A stretch of DNA of 57,615 nucleotides. It comes from Clostridiales bacterium. GTDB taxonomy: Bacteria; Bacillota; Clostridia; Lachnospirales; Lachnospiraceae. The first letter of the stretch is position 1. Each line of letters begins with the position of its first letter. The DNA lies in NCBI GenBank assembly GCA_018365455.1, contig JAGZJZ010000040.1:1-57615 (forward strand), given 5' to 3'. The notes beneath the pieces were generated by a model. It was not told the DNA's origin. It did not search any database and worked only from the letters and a program-made list of their open reading frames with translations. Positions 26,562 through 35,296 of the stretch are shown here, one piece after another. Both the position numbers and the translations under genes were made by a program.

Positions 26562-27068
26562 TTAAGAACTTTTCTCATTTAGAAAATCAGCTAATTCATC
26601 TATATTTTTATATAAAATTTCATTTTTCTTAGGCTCCAGTTTCGACACCATGGCTGTTATTTTTTTATCGAAAAATCCCATTTTATGTTGACGGAGTTCA
26701 CCTCCCATATTTACTGTTTTTTCAGCATGCTTTCGCAGCGAAGCAGGAAAATTTTTGCTGAAAAACTCACTTTCCTGATCAGGTGTTGTACAGCACATAA
26801 ATAATACAATGTTTTTTGTAAGCAGGATTTGCAGATTCTGTTCACAAAAAAGTTTTACTTCTTTTTGTATTTTCCCTATGTATATGGAGCCGCCGATGAT
26901 AACCCAGTCATAATGCTGCAAATCGACGTGTCCGGCACCTTTTAAATTTATGGTTTTTACTTCCTGTTTCAGTTTGTCTTTTAGATTGTCTTTGATTTTG
27001 TCTTTGAGATAGCTGGTACAATCCTCTGTACATCCATATTTACTTGCATATAGTATCAATATTTTCAT
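26562..27068 (-). CDS. Flavodoxin-domain protein, HemG/flavodoxin_5-like (168 aa)
   Basis: MKILILYASKYGCTEDC is the FMN phosphate loop, YDWVIIGGSIYIGKIQKEV the second flavin contact, and TKNIVLFMCCTTP the third strand. The protein matches short flavodoxins related to protoporphyrinogen oxidase HemG (flavodoxin_5). It would be a cytoplasmic FMN electron carrier or oxidoreductase. The start follows AGGAGTAAAGTGT. It is transcribed on its own between riboswitch operon 2 and riboswitch 1. A perfect TACTCGAGTA palindrome at 27112..27121 lies in the upstream region. A role as reductant for cobalamin is conceivable from position but not shown. Confidence 0.85.
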   Translation of the reverse strand: MKILILYASKYGCTEDCTSYLKDKIKDNLKDKLKQEVKTINLKGAGHVDLQHYDWVIIGGSIYIGKIQKEVKLFCEQNLQILLTKNIVLFMCCTTPDQESEFFSKNFPASLRKHAEKTVNMGGELRQHKMGFFDKKITAMVSKLEPKKNEILYKNIDELADFLNEKSS

Positions 27069-27240
27069 ACACTTTACTCCTGTATACTATTTTATAGTTT
27101 TTATCCGATGTAGTACTCGAGTATGTTTGCGCATACTTAACACCGTTAATTTAATTTATATTGTTATCATATCCTATTATTATCTACTTGTCAATAAGGC
27201 CCGTAAAAACTTTATCTAGATACTTTCAGTCAATACACAC

Positions 27241-27334
27241 AAAAAACTGCACGATCCAAACCACAGAGAAGGAATTCAAATATGGACAATGCCATAGAGT
27301 TTTCATATCTTTCTCTGCTGCCAGATCGTACAGT
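27241..27334 (-). terminator. Long hairpin/terminator at the end of riboswitch operon 2
   Basis: On the minus strand ACTGTACGATC (27334..27324) pairs with GATCGTGCAGT (27256..27246) with one mismatch, an inner CAGAGAAAG/CTTCTCTG stem adds to it, and a TTTTTT run follows. The loop is unusually large. It lies 26 bases after the alpha3 stop. Confidence 0.55.
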
Positions 27335-27359
27335 CATATTTTAGTCAGCATATTGTGTT

Positions 27360-28865
27360 TTATTTTTTGCTGCTATTTATAACATTCACTTTTACCGTTT
27401 TCTTCTTCCCATTTGAAGTACGGATTATAATCTTACATTCGCCTTTTTTCTTTGCAGTTACCACTCCATTGGAATTGACCTTTGCAACACCAGGATTCAA
27501 AGATTTAAATGTAATCTTATCTTTCGCCGTAATCGGTTTAAGCGTTACCACTAATCCTGCTTTCTTCCCTTTTTTCAACTCTAGCTTTTTCTTATTAACA
27601 GAAATGGAGGTTGCTTTCACCTTCCCTTTCTGTACTTTTATATCACAGGTAGCTTTAGCTCCATATTTTGTAGTTACGGTGATTATCGTTTTTCCCGGCT
27701 TCTTCGCTGTTACTTTTCCTTTGCCCGATACCACAGCATACTTTTTATTAGAACTCTTCCAGGAAACCACTTTATCCCCTGCTGCCAAACCAGATACCTT
27801 AAGGGTCACCCGCTTCTTTACCTGTAATGGCAATGTTGCTGCATTTAGTTTAACTTTTGCCTTTTTAACCGTAACTTTACAGTCAGCAGATTTACCGCTT
27901 CCATCTTGTGCTGTCACAGTAATGACAGCTGTTCCAGCAGCTTTTGCGGTTATTTTTCCATTTGCGTCAACTGTGACTACTTTTGTATTACTGCTCTTAT
28001 AGGTAACTGCTTTATTAGCTGCATTAGCAGGTGTCACCGTTTCTTTCAGCAATTGCGCCTGTGTAGGATACAGGGAGATCCCTGATTTCTCTAACGTAAT
28101 ATCGGTTACCTTTACAACTTCCGGAGGTACTGGTTTTGATAACTCAGCCAGTGTTTTTTCTGCTGCCGTTAAGACACTGTAATTGCTGACATATTTTTTT
28201 GCTGCATCTGCAAGTGAATCATATGCTGCTCTTGCTTTTTCTATTGCTGCTTTGCTGTCTTTTGTTACAGTACCAATTGCTGCGATAAGCTTTTCAACCG
28301 GAGCTGCTGCTTTTTTCAATTCGTCAACTGCGGCATTTTCTGCGTCAAGTGCATCGGAAAGATGCCAGTAGTTTGGTACATATCTACGTAAAGAATTATC
28401 ATTTAATTCTTTGAAAGTACTATTATAAGTTTCCATAGCACTATTTAAGGCTTCGTAATATCCTTCTGTACCTTTTTTCGCTAATGCATTGTCTATCGTT
28501 GTTTTTAAGGTATTAATAACGGATGTATCCTGGGCTGAGAACTCTGCACGATAGTCATATATATAACGCATTCCATTCAGATATCTCCAGGCAGCAACTA
28601 AACCATAACCTCCCTGATCTGTTGCCATGGAATTATATACTCCGTTAGATGCCGCAGCATTATCCGGGTCATAATCAAAGGTATGACAGAATCCACCGGA
28701 CTCTAATTTGTACCGTAAAACACCGTCAATCAGGGTATTTCCATTTTTAATAAAGCGCTGGTCGGTCAAAGGATCTACTCCCACAGAAATAATGGCAAGC
28801 AGTACCTGAGACGTACTTTCCATATTTCGTGTTCCCCAGGATAAGTAATCACCCAGATCTGTCTG
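27360..28865 (-). pseudogene. alpha3, C-terminal part behind an in-frame TAG (501 codons)
   Basis: The frame continues directly from the 28866..31508 frame after one TAG codon, with no shift: QTDLGDYLSWGTRN then MESTSQVLLAIISVGVDP, the next toroid helices. A possible internal start exists at 28823 but has no ribosome-binding site or signal peptide. Content: end of the toroid (GNTLIDGVLRYKLESGGFC, ATDQGGYGLVAAWRYL), a helical stretch, one AR-Y-L helical repeat (IGTVTKDSKAAIEKARAAYD), and three BIG2 Ig domains, the last two very Lys-rich (VSWKSSNKKYAVVSGKGKVT, LKPITAKDKITFKSLNPG). It ends NVINSSKK. Without readthrough, alpha3 has half a toroid and no wall-binding tail. Confidence 0.8.
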
Positions 28866-31508
28866 CTATGTCCCCAATCTGTTCAATGCTTCATCGATTG
28901 CTGTGCGAACCGTTTTCGTTACAGTCTCACCACTTGCCAGATTTGTGTAAGTATACTCTGTATCATCCCAATAATAGGCAGACAATGCCTGTACTGCCAT
29001 AGCTGAGATATCAGGATCAGATACCGCTCCCCACAATGCCCATCCGCTGCAGCTTCCATTTTCACCGTCCTTCAGCTGTCTCTCCAGAATATATTTGATC
29101 AGATATTCATCAGAATATTTCATTTCAGCGGGACGGGTAAAGTCCTGTATATTCATTGCTATCAATGCAAAAATCGGTCCGTTAATTCCCTGCCTTGCGG
29201 GGTCTATAACCGCATTAAAGGCTCCATCATTGATAAGGTTAATCCCATTGCCATTATAAGTTCCAAAATCAGTAACATCGCCTCCTATAGCTGCGATTGC
29301 AAGTGCAGCACGATGCCATTCTGTCACTTTATTTTTATCTAATTTTCCATCGTTCTCCGTATATCTTTTTTCGATATTCGCTTTCATTGCTTCCATGTAA
29401 GCGCTGTAGCCTTCATTATTCTCGCCATCTTTATAATTCAGGTTCACACTTCCATCGGAATTAACCATGCCAAAACGTCCCATTGTAAATGCAGCCCAGT
29501 CGGACCAGGTTGAACTGGCACTCTTCAGGAATGGCTCACTTCCCAGTACCAGGGTACCATCACCATCTCTGTCACGACGTGCCTCAAATGTCTGTGTAAT
29601 CCATCCCGGCAGATTTTCTTCCAGATGATTCCGTATAAATTCTACGGACACTGTATATTTCTTTGTTATTCTGCCATCCTTGGATATAACAGTATAAAGA
29701 ACCGGCTTTGTTAAATCCACTTCTTCTTCCGATTTTGGGGAAACTGTGGCACCATCACTTAATTTGATGACCGGTTTCAATTTCGTAAGATCTGTATTTT
29801 CAGGTATGCTTACAACAATTTTATCATTTGTAATATTCCCTGTTCTACCGTTGATCGCAAGAGATGAAATATCCGCCAGATATCGTTTTTCTGTTGTTTC
29901 TGTGTAATGCTGCCTGATTTCAACGTTATCTTTAAATTCGCCATTTTTAAATTCTACTTTACCATATTTGCAGCCATCTGCATCTTCTTGATCCGGTAAG
30001 CTGATCATCACATTTCCGGAAAAATAATCGGTATTTGAAATCGTCGTTGCTTCGGTATAAGTTTTTCCGTTAATGGTAAATCCTTTGAATTTGTAATAAT
30101 TATCTGCATTTTGGTTGATCTCACCGGACATGCCAAAGTATATACGTTCTACACTGCCTTTTGGCATTCTGCCATTTTTAGCTCCGGCTTCCTGGGGAAT
30201 AATTCCTGCACCCTCAGGACCGTAACACCATTTCGCAGATACATTCCATACGTCGGTACCTGCATTAAAGGTATAAAATGCACTCCACTGGGCAGTAAAG
30301 GTTACGTCATGATCCGGAATCGTATAATCATCACCCGGCTGGTATGTCTGCGTCCCATCATTCCATCCATCAAAGTCAAAACCTGCTTTTGTATATGGAT
30401 TTTCCGGAATTTTTACCTGGTCGCCTGGTTTCTGGTTTTTTAAAACGATTGGCGTTCCGGAATCAGCTCCACCTGATTCGAATTTAATATCAGAAGAATC
30501 GGATTTTGTCCACTCAGCCGTGAAAGTGATACCTCCAAACGGCATGTTGTATACAGACCCCGGCTTATAAACTTCTTTACCATCATTCCAGCCCTGGAAA
30601 CGATATCCATTTAATGTAAAAGTATTATCAGGTAAAGTAATTTCACCTGCTTCTTTACTGGTTATTTTTTCTGGTGCTGTTCCAACTGCTCCTTCTCCTC
30701 CGGTAAATACGGCATCGAAAACGGCATCGGGGTCTTTTTCAAAGTATGCATTTAGATCCACATCACGATTAGGCATCTTAAATAACTTTTCCGATGATGT
30801 TAAATTCTGTGAAAGCTCTGGATCAACAGGTAAATCTGGTCCCATTGAACCTGAAGTTGATATATCCCACGTCTTGAAACGATACCCTAAATTGGGTAAA
30901 GCCTTTATCGTAACATCGGTATTATACGGGTTATACCATTCCGTTTTATTTCCATTCACATACTCTTCACCGGTTATTACTATTGTTCCGCCATTTTCTG
31001 GTTCCATATATACATTTCTAACACTATACTGCCTCATTAGATAAAGATCAAATGTAACATCATGATCCGGCATTATAAATGAAAAAGTACCATTTGTAAT
31101 CGCTTCAATCATATTGTTTTTATCTGCTTCTGATAATTCCAGACCTGTCACTTCCGCACGATTAAATACGCTTTGCGGGTAGCTCATAGAATCAAGCTGT
31201 AAATAGTATGTTTCACCAACTTTACAATATTTTACAGGATCATAAATCACATTATGATTACTATCTGATAATGCAAATGCAAAGCTATAGAAGTCCTCAT
31301 CAGGCTCTACTCCCGATTCGCCGCAATACCCATTAATCGTAACCAATCTGGTATCTGCATTAGTTAGTTCACTCATTCTGTCATAATATGACTCACTCTG
31401 TATATTCTCTGATTCTTTTACTTGCGCCTGTACATTTGTCGGAACCATTGTTAAGCACATACACATGGACATCAATCCAGCCAGATAACGTTTTGCCTTT
31501 TTTATCAT
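28866..31508 (-). CDS. Secreted alpha/alpha-toroid protein alpha3, N-terminal part of a gene cut by TAG (880 aa)
   Basis: Signal peptide MIKKAKRYLAGLMSMCMCLT... ending near VQAQ; start after GAAAGAGGTAGGTT. The first 420 residues are InlB-type B repeats and related beta units (YRFKTWDISTSG, GYRFQGWNDGKEVYKPGSVY, AGFDFDGWNDGTQTYQPGDD). A Cadherin-like/DUF5018-like segment follows (VSIPENTDLTKLKPVIKLSD). The toroid starts near 650: SSTWSDWAAFTMGRFGMVN, VTEWHRAALAIAAIGGDVTD, GINGPIFALIAMN, DPDISAMAVQALSAYY and TAIDEALNRLGT, then TAG. Joined with 27360..28865 the product is about 1380 aa, the size of alpha1. It is the second gene behind riboswitch 2, 68 bases after beta4. Confidence 0.82.
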   Translation of the reverse strand: MIKKAKRYLAGLMSMCMCLTMVPTNVQAQVKESENIQSESYYDRMSELTNADTRLVTINGYCGESGVEPDEDFYSFAFALSDSNHNVIYDPVKYCKVGETYYLQLDSMSYPQSVFNRAEVTGLELSEADKNNMIEAITNGTFSFIMPDHDVTFDLYLMRQYSVRNVYMEPENGGTIVITGEEYVNGNKTEWYNPYNTDVTIKALPNLGYRFKTWDISTSGSMGPDLPVDPELSQNLTSSEKLFKMPNRDVDLNAYFEKDPDAVFDAVFTGGEGAVGTAPEKITSKEAGEITLPDNTFTLNGYRFQGWNDGKEVYKPGSVYNMPFGGITFTAEWTKSDSSDIKFESGGADSGTPIVLKNQKPGDQVKIPENPYTKAGFDFDGWNDGTQTYQPGDDYTIPDHDVTFTAQWSAFYTFNAGTDVWNVSAKWCYGPEGAGIIPQEAGAKNGRMPKGSVERIYFGMSGEINQNADNYYKFKGFTINGKTYTEATTISNTDYFSGNVMISLPDQEDADGCKYGKVEFKNGEFKDNVEIRQHYTETTEKRYLADISSLAINGRTGNITNDKIVVSIPENTDLTKLKPVIKLSDGATVSPKSEEEVDLTKPVLYTVISKDGRITKKYTVSVEFIRNHLEENLPGWITQTFEARRDRDGDGTLVLGSEPFLKSASSTWSDWAAFTMGRFGMVNSDGSVNLNYKDGENNEGYSAYMEAMKANIEKRYTENDGKLDKNKVTEWHRAALAIAAIGGDVTDFGTYNGNGINLINDGAFNAVIDPARQGINGPIFALIAMNIQDFTRPAEMKYSDEYLIKYILERQLKDGENGSCSGWALWGAVSDPDISAMAVQALSAYYWDDTEYTYTNLASGETVTKTVRTAIDEALNRLGT

Positions 31509-31531
31509 AACCTACCTCTTTCTAACAAGAA

Positions 31532-31563
31532 GCAAGGCATCCGAAATGGGATACCCTGCCTTC
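31532..31563 (-). promoter_or_regulatory. Intercistronic hairpin between beta4 and alpha3
   Basis: AAGGCA/TGCCTT with adjoining GGGTATCCC bases forms a compact stem in the 68-base gap between the two genes. It has no U run, so it may set the beta4:alpha3 mRNA ratio by blocking 3' decay. Confidence 0.4.
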
Positions 31564-31576
31564 TCACAAATTGTAA

Positions 31577-32416
31577 TTAGAATCCAAAACCAATATCTGC
31601 ACCAAAATTGCAGGTATACTGCCAATTAATTTTTTCTCCGCCTTCCAGATAATACTGAGCTGCACCATACATTGGTAAAAACTCTTCTCCACCTTGAGGA
31701 ATTACGGTATACATCCATCCACTCATACTTCCACAGGTAAATTCACCCAGAGTATATCCTCCCTTAGACATCTTGGAGATATAATTATTTTCTGCTCCAG
31801 TTAATTGAATACCACGCATGCCTGCTGCCTTCACTAATGCATCCATAACGGTAGCCCCTGCGTCCAGGGTAAGAGTAACATAATTATTCTTATTATTGGA
31901 AGGAAGCATAATTGCATTTGCTGCAGCCTGGAATTCAGTTCCATAATTAAATGCATTAATGGTACGAATTCCTAATTGTACAGTAAGTTTTGTTGCATCC
32001 ACAGTAGCCGTCAATTCATAAGCTCTGGTCTCACCACCAAAAGTAACGGAAATCGTAGCAGATGACGCAGACACATCAACGTTATTAAATGTTCTTGTCG
32101 TACTTCCTGTAGCGCTTGTCTGACTATCAATGCTGACAGCTGCATCAGAATTTACACCAGTCAGAACAACTTTTAGTTTCTTAAGATCACTTGTAGCTGT
32201 TCCAGATGGTAATTTTGCATTATAAGTATAACGGGTTACACCACCTACGGTTACTGTCTTTAATTCTGCTACTGCACTTTTACCGGATGCAGGCGCTGTT
32301 AACGTAACAGAACCAATCGCCAGGTTATCACTTGCTGCAGACGCTGTAATTGTGGTCATACCGAAAACTAATGTTAAAGCCAGTACCAACGCGGTCAATT
32401 TTTTAAAAATCTTCAT
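31577..32416 (-). CDS. Secreted single-domain DUF4430 protein, beta4 (279 aa)
   Basis: A clean signal peptide (MKIFKKLTALVLALTLVFGM, cut near ASAAS) is followed by a Thr/Ser/Ala-rich Ig-like domain (about 30-145) and a C-terminal DUF4430 domain: VTLTLDAGATVMDALVKAAG, TLGEFTCGSMSGWMYTV, AAQYYLEGGEKINWQYTC and FGADIGFGF. It is the smallest beta protein and the first gene behind riboswitch 2, 180 bases from the leader terminator. The start follows AAAGGAGGATTTGATTT. No membrane anchor or wall-binding repeat is present, so it may diffuse or stay with alpha3, as transcobalamin beta does with its alpha domain (inference). Confidence 0.88.
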   Translation of the reverse strand: MKIFKKLTALVLALTLVFGMTTITASAASDNLAIGSVTLTAPASGKSAVAELKTVTVGGVTRYTYNAKLPSGTATSDLKKLKVVLTGVNSDAAVSIDSQTSATGSTTRTFNNVDVSASSATISVTFGGETRAYELTATVDATKLTVQLGIRTINAFNYGTEFQAAANAIMLPSNNKNNYVTLTLDAGATVMDALVKAAGMRGIQLTGAENNYISKMSKGGYTLGEFTCGSMSGWMYTVIPQGGEEFLPMYGAAQYYLEGGEKINWQYTCNFGADIGFGF

Positions 32417-32597
32417 AAATCAAATCCTCCTTTTTCATGTCTCTCATTTTTATGCTGTTCGGAACCAATCATCACCATTTCCCCTCCTTTCCGTTCCGTT
32501 CATCAGCTGTTACTCCCTTTCTATAGAAATATGGTATCGTTAACCATAGAAATGGACTTTTTATCTGTCCCAAAGTTATATAAACTTAAAAATTCAT

Positions 32598-32633
32598 TAA
32601 AAAAAGCCTTCCTGCACTCAGACAGAAAGGCTT
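32598..32633 (-). terminator. Expression-platform terminator of cobalamin riboswitch 2
   Basis: On the minus strand AAGCCTTTCTG pairs with CAGGAAGGCTT and runs into seven T. It is the strongest of the three related leader terminators. Confidence 0.85.
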
Positions 32634-32712
32634 ATTATTCCCCATATGTAATTAATTGAATTGCGGCATAAAAATAAACCTATTTCCTCAGCCCAGAAAT
32701 AAATAACGTGCA

Positions 32713-32880
32713 ACACGGCAGGTATCCTGACTTCGCTTCATCCTTAGAAACGCCTTCTCGATAGTGTATATCAATGGCTTTTGTCTCTTCGTCCACGTCA
32801 CAGTAGAGGTGACTGTGCTGGATTCTCACCAGCTTCCCTATTATCACTTTCAATTATTAATTAAAGAAAGATGACCGCAA
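32713..32880 (-). promoter_or_regulatory. Cobalamin riboswitch 2 (leader of beta4-alpha3)
   Basis: Minus-strand blocks from 32880: TTGCGGTCAT, AATAGGGAAGCTGG, CCAGCACAGTCACC, CTACTGTGACGTGGACGAAG, GAGAAGGCGTTTCTAAGG and GTCAGGATACCTGCCGT. Same aptamer class and near-identical 3' half to riboswitches 1 and 3. Predicted to switch off beta4 and alpha3 when B12 is bound. Confidence 0.93.
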
Positions 32881-32913
32881 TTCCATATTTAATTTTGTAA
32901 TTTTATGTATTAC

Positions 32914-32942
32914 ATCTTAGCTCATATAAATTTGGTTGTCAA
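32914..32942 (-). promoter_or_regulatory. Sigma-A promoter of riboswitch 2
   Basis: TTGACA at 32942..32937, exactly 17 bases, TAAGAT at 32919..32914 on the minus strand. It lies between the stop of the LRR gene and the aptamer. Confidence 0.85.
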
Positions 32943-32965
32943 TAGAGTAATTTTTTTCGCATGAT

Positions 32966-33808
32966 TCATAAGTATTCCCGCGTAAAACCAAATTTCTCAC
33001 AGTATTCATCCAGCATACTACCCTTTTTACATCGGATCATAGCACTTTTATTAATAATCCAATCTCCTATTTCATCCGGATCATGATGAATTTCCAATAT
33101 CTTCAGCCGATTACATCCATGGAATACCCATTTTCCGATTTTCTTTAATGATTTCGGTAATATAACATATTCTAACTGGTTACATTTAAAAAAGGCGCTG
33201 TCATCTAAGACCTTTAGGTTACGGGGAAGTTTCAACATTGTAAATCCCGTCTGATAGAAAGCCTCACGTCCAATTGATTCTAATGTAACCGGAAAATGCA
33301 GTTTTGATAAACTCTGGCATTTATAAAACGCACGGTCCTCAATACGATTTATTTTACTTGGCAATATAAGTTTTGTGAGTTTCTGACATTGATAAAATGA
33401 TTCTCTGGGTATGATAAAGTTCACTCTGCTTGGTTCAAACGTGACTGTCTCCAGACGTTTACACTCTTTAAAAGCTCCATCTTTGATTGCCTTCGTACTA
33501 GCCGGAAAATATATTTCCTTTAATTTTGAGCATCCGCAAAATGCCTCTTCCTGAACTACTTCCAGATTCCCAAAGTTCACCTTGTGTAATGAAGTACATC
33601 CATAAAAGCTTCTTTTCCCGATTTTCTTTACGTTGGGAGAAAGATCTGCTGTCTTCAGACGTATTTTATTACGAAGTGCCTGATCAGAAACTTCATCAAA
33701 AACGGTACCAATAATTAAATTTTTATCTGCGCATTGTTTCCCATCCTGCATGCCAAATACTCGAAAGCCGACATTTCCTCCCTTATAAATAAGTACTTGA
33801 CTTCTCAT
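32966..33808 (-). CDS. BspA-type leucine-rich repeat (LRR_5) protein under B12 riboswitch control (280 aa)
   Basis: Start at MRSQVLIYKGG, after AAAGGGAGAGTAAA; the longer frame reads leader terminator DNA. From about residue 60 the protein is a solenoid of about 23-residue LRR_5 units, each like VKKIGKRSFYGCTSLHKVNF, LKEIYFPASTKAIKDGAFKE and LEYVILPKSLKKIGKWVFHG. It closes with a cap typical of this family (MIRCKKGSMLDEYCEKFGF). No signal peptide, membrane helix or anchor can be seen, although many BspA-like proteins are on the surface. It is the only gene behind riboswitch 3. A link to B12 uptake or use follows from that control; its binding partner is unknown. Confidence 0.88.
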   Translation of the reverse strand: MRSQVLIYKGGNVGFRVFGMQDGKQCADKNLIIGTVFDEVSDQALRNKIRLKTADLSPNVKKIGKRSFYGCTSLHKVNFGNLEVVQEEAFCGCSKLKEIYFPASTKAIKDGAFKECKRLETVTFEPSRVNFIIPRESFYQCQKLTKLILPSKINRIEDRAFYKCQSLSKLHFPVTLESIGREAFYQTGFTMLKLPRNLKVLDDSAFFKCNQLEYVILPKSLKKIGKWVFHGCNRLKILEIHHDPDEIGDWIINKSAMIRCKKGSMLDEYCEKFGFTREYL

Positions 33809-33842
33809 TTTACTCTCCCTTTTTCCTGTGTATCTTTCCTTT

Positions 33843-33881
33843 AAAAAAGAAAGCCCTTCTGTACATAGACTGAAAGGCTTT
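33843..33881 (-). terminator. Expression-platform terminator of cobalamin riboswitch 3
   Basis: AAAGCCTTTC pairs with GAAGGGCTTT (one G-U) on the minus strand and is followed by CTTTTTT. It sits 35 bases before the LRR start codon. Confidence 0.85.
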
Positions 33882-33949
33882 TCATAACATATAAATTTTT
33901 GCACAAAAATAAACCTATTCCCTCATCCCGGAAATAAAGTAAGCTGGCA

Positions 33950-34122
33950 TTACGGCAGGTATCCTGACTTCGCTTCATCCTCAGAAACGCCTTCTCAATA
34001 TTTTTCAATATCAATGGCATCCTGTTTCTTCGTCCACGTTACAGTAGAGGTGACTGTGCCGGTTTCACACCGGCTTCCCTATTAACATTTTACTCCACAT
34101 CATCTGTGGAATATGACCGCAA
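33950..34122 (-). promoter_or_regulatory. Cobalamin riboswitch 3 (leader of the LRR gene)
   Basis: Minus-strand blocks from 34122: TTGCGGTCAT, AATAGGGAAGCCGG, CCGGCACAGTCACC, CTACTGTAACGTGGACGAAG, GAGAAGGCGTTTCTGAGG and GTCAGGATACCTGCCGTAA. P1 can close between TTGCGG and CCGTAA. The regulated gene is a leucine-rich repeat protein, an unusual target for this riboswitch class. Confidence 0.93.
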
Positions 34123-34147
34123 TCCTTAGATTTATTCTTATTTTATC

Positions 34148-34176
34148 ATAATATCTCAATCGCATTTAAAAGTCAA
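34148..34176 (-). promoter_or_regulatory. Sigma-A promoter of riboswitch 3
   Basis: TTGACT at 34176..34171, 17-base spacer, TATTAT at 34153..34148, minus strand, just past the stop of the DUF4432 gene. Confidence 0.85.
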
Positions 34177-34199
34177 TTGTTTTTGACTATTATACTCTT

Positions 34200-35240
34200 T
34201 TAGAGTTCTTTCACCCCCAATTCCAGGGTAACCTCTTTTTTCTCCCCCGGCTTTAACTCTATCAGCTGATGATTGATCCTTGCCGCACTTCTTCCTTCCG
34301 CATATCCCGTTGAAGGTATCAATCCCATTACATACTCCTGCTCTCCTAACTGTTTCCACTGGCAGAAATAGGGCAGTTCCTCTTTGCGGTATTTCAGATA
34401 GACCTCAAGGCCTGATTGTCCGAGACTGGGATTCTGAAGACCGACACAGACCTCTCCCCGTTCATCCGGTTCAAAATCATGGTAGAAACACTGCTCCTGG
34501 TATCCGTGTACCGGCTCTGTTAATTTCTCATATTCCAGTATTCCTTTTTCCGCTTCTTTTGTTCTGGGTGTTACCAGACTCTTATTCATAACCAGCCTGG
34601 ATTCCTCACTTAAAAATGGAAAACCAAAATTCATATGGTACAAAAGCATAAAGGGCTGTGCATCAAAACCTGTATTTTGATATACATCATGCACCACTAT
34701 TTTATTATCGCCCAACTCCATTTTAATCGTTCGTATCAGTGTAAAATCTTCCCCATAAAATCTGCTCTGTCTCACTTTGCCTGACGCCGTCATAACATAC
34801 GCATCATTTACCCATTCCTTTGAAATATGGACTTCATGTGCCGGAATGTTATTGATTACGCCATGTAATCCATATTCTTTGCCCTGATCCGTATTACTTG
34901 CCCCGGTATTGGAGAGTCCGGAGGTAGTCATTACTCCGGCAAAAAAATTATCCAGAAATCCCTTGTCCTTGTTTTCTGTAAAATACGCCGGACTGCAGAC
35001 CTCCGACTTGGAAATATAAGAAAAAGGATGACCCTGATAAGATGCCCAGGCAATATCCATGCCGCGGTCCGGCAGTATGGTAAATGCAAGCCCCGATCCA
35101 TTTTTGCACTCGATGCTTCTCATGCCTCTGGCTTTGCCATCTTCAAATGACATCAGACGCATATCTGCAATCTGGCTCATATCACCCACACGTCTTCTGA
35201 TTTCCTCTTTACTCCTTATTCTTCCGTATAAATTTGCCAT
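34200..35240 (-). CDS. DUF4432 aldose-1-epimerase-like protein (346 aa)
   Basis: The protein has the galactose-mutarotase-like beta-sandwich pattern of DUF4432: GSGLAFTILPDRGMDIAWAS, FFAGVMTTSGLSNTGAS, EYGLHGVINNIPAHEV, VHDVYQNTGFDAQPFMLLYH, MNFGFPFL and LIPSTGYAEGRSAAR. DUF4432 proteins occur in sugar-catabolic operons and are thought to epimerise or mutarotate a sugar or its acid. No signal peptide. The start follows GGGGTGAAAAG. It is the last gene of the GntR/PfkB/ABC cluster, which places it in breakdown of the imported sugar. Confidence 0.88.
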   Translation of the reverse strand: MANLYGRIRSKEEIRRRVGDMSQIADMRLMSFEDGKARGMRSIECKNGSGLAFTILPDRGMDIAWASYQGHPFSYISKSEVCSPAYFTENKDKGFLDNFFAGVMTTSGLSNTGASNTDQGKEYGLHGVINNIPAHEVHISKEWVNDAYVMTASGKVRQSRFYGEDFTLIRTIKMELGDNKIVVHDVYQNTGFDAQPFMLLYHMNFGFPFLSEESRLVMNKSLVTPRTKEAEKGILEYEKLTEPVHGYQEQCFYHDFEPDERGEVCVGLQNPSLGQSGLEVYLKYRKEELPYFCQWKQLGEQEYVMGLIPSTGYAEGRSAARINHQLIELKPGEKKEVTLELGVKEL

Positions 35241-35296
35241 CTTTTCACCCCACTGTTTTTCAAATATGCAGCATTATAATATAAAATATTCCTCAG

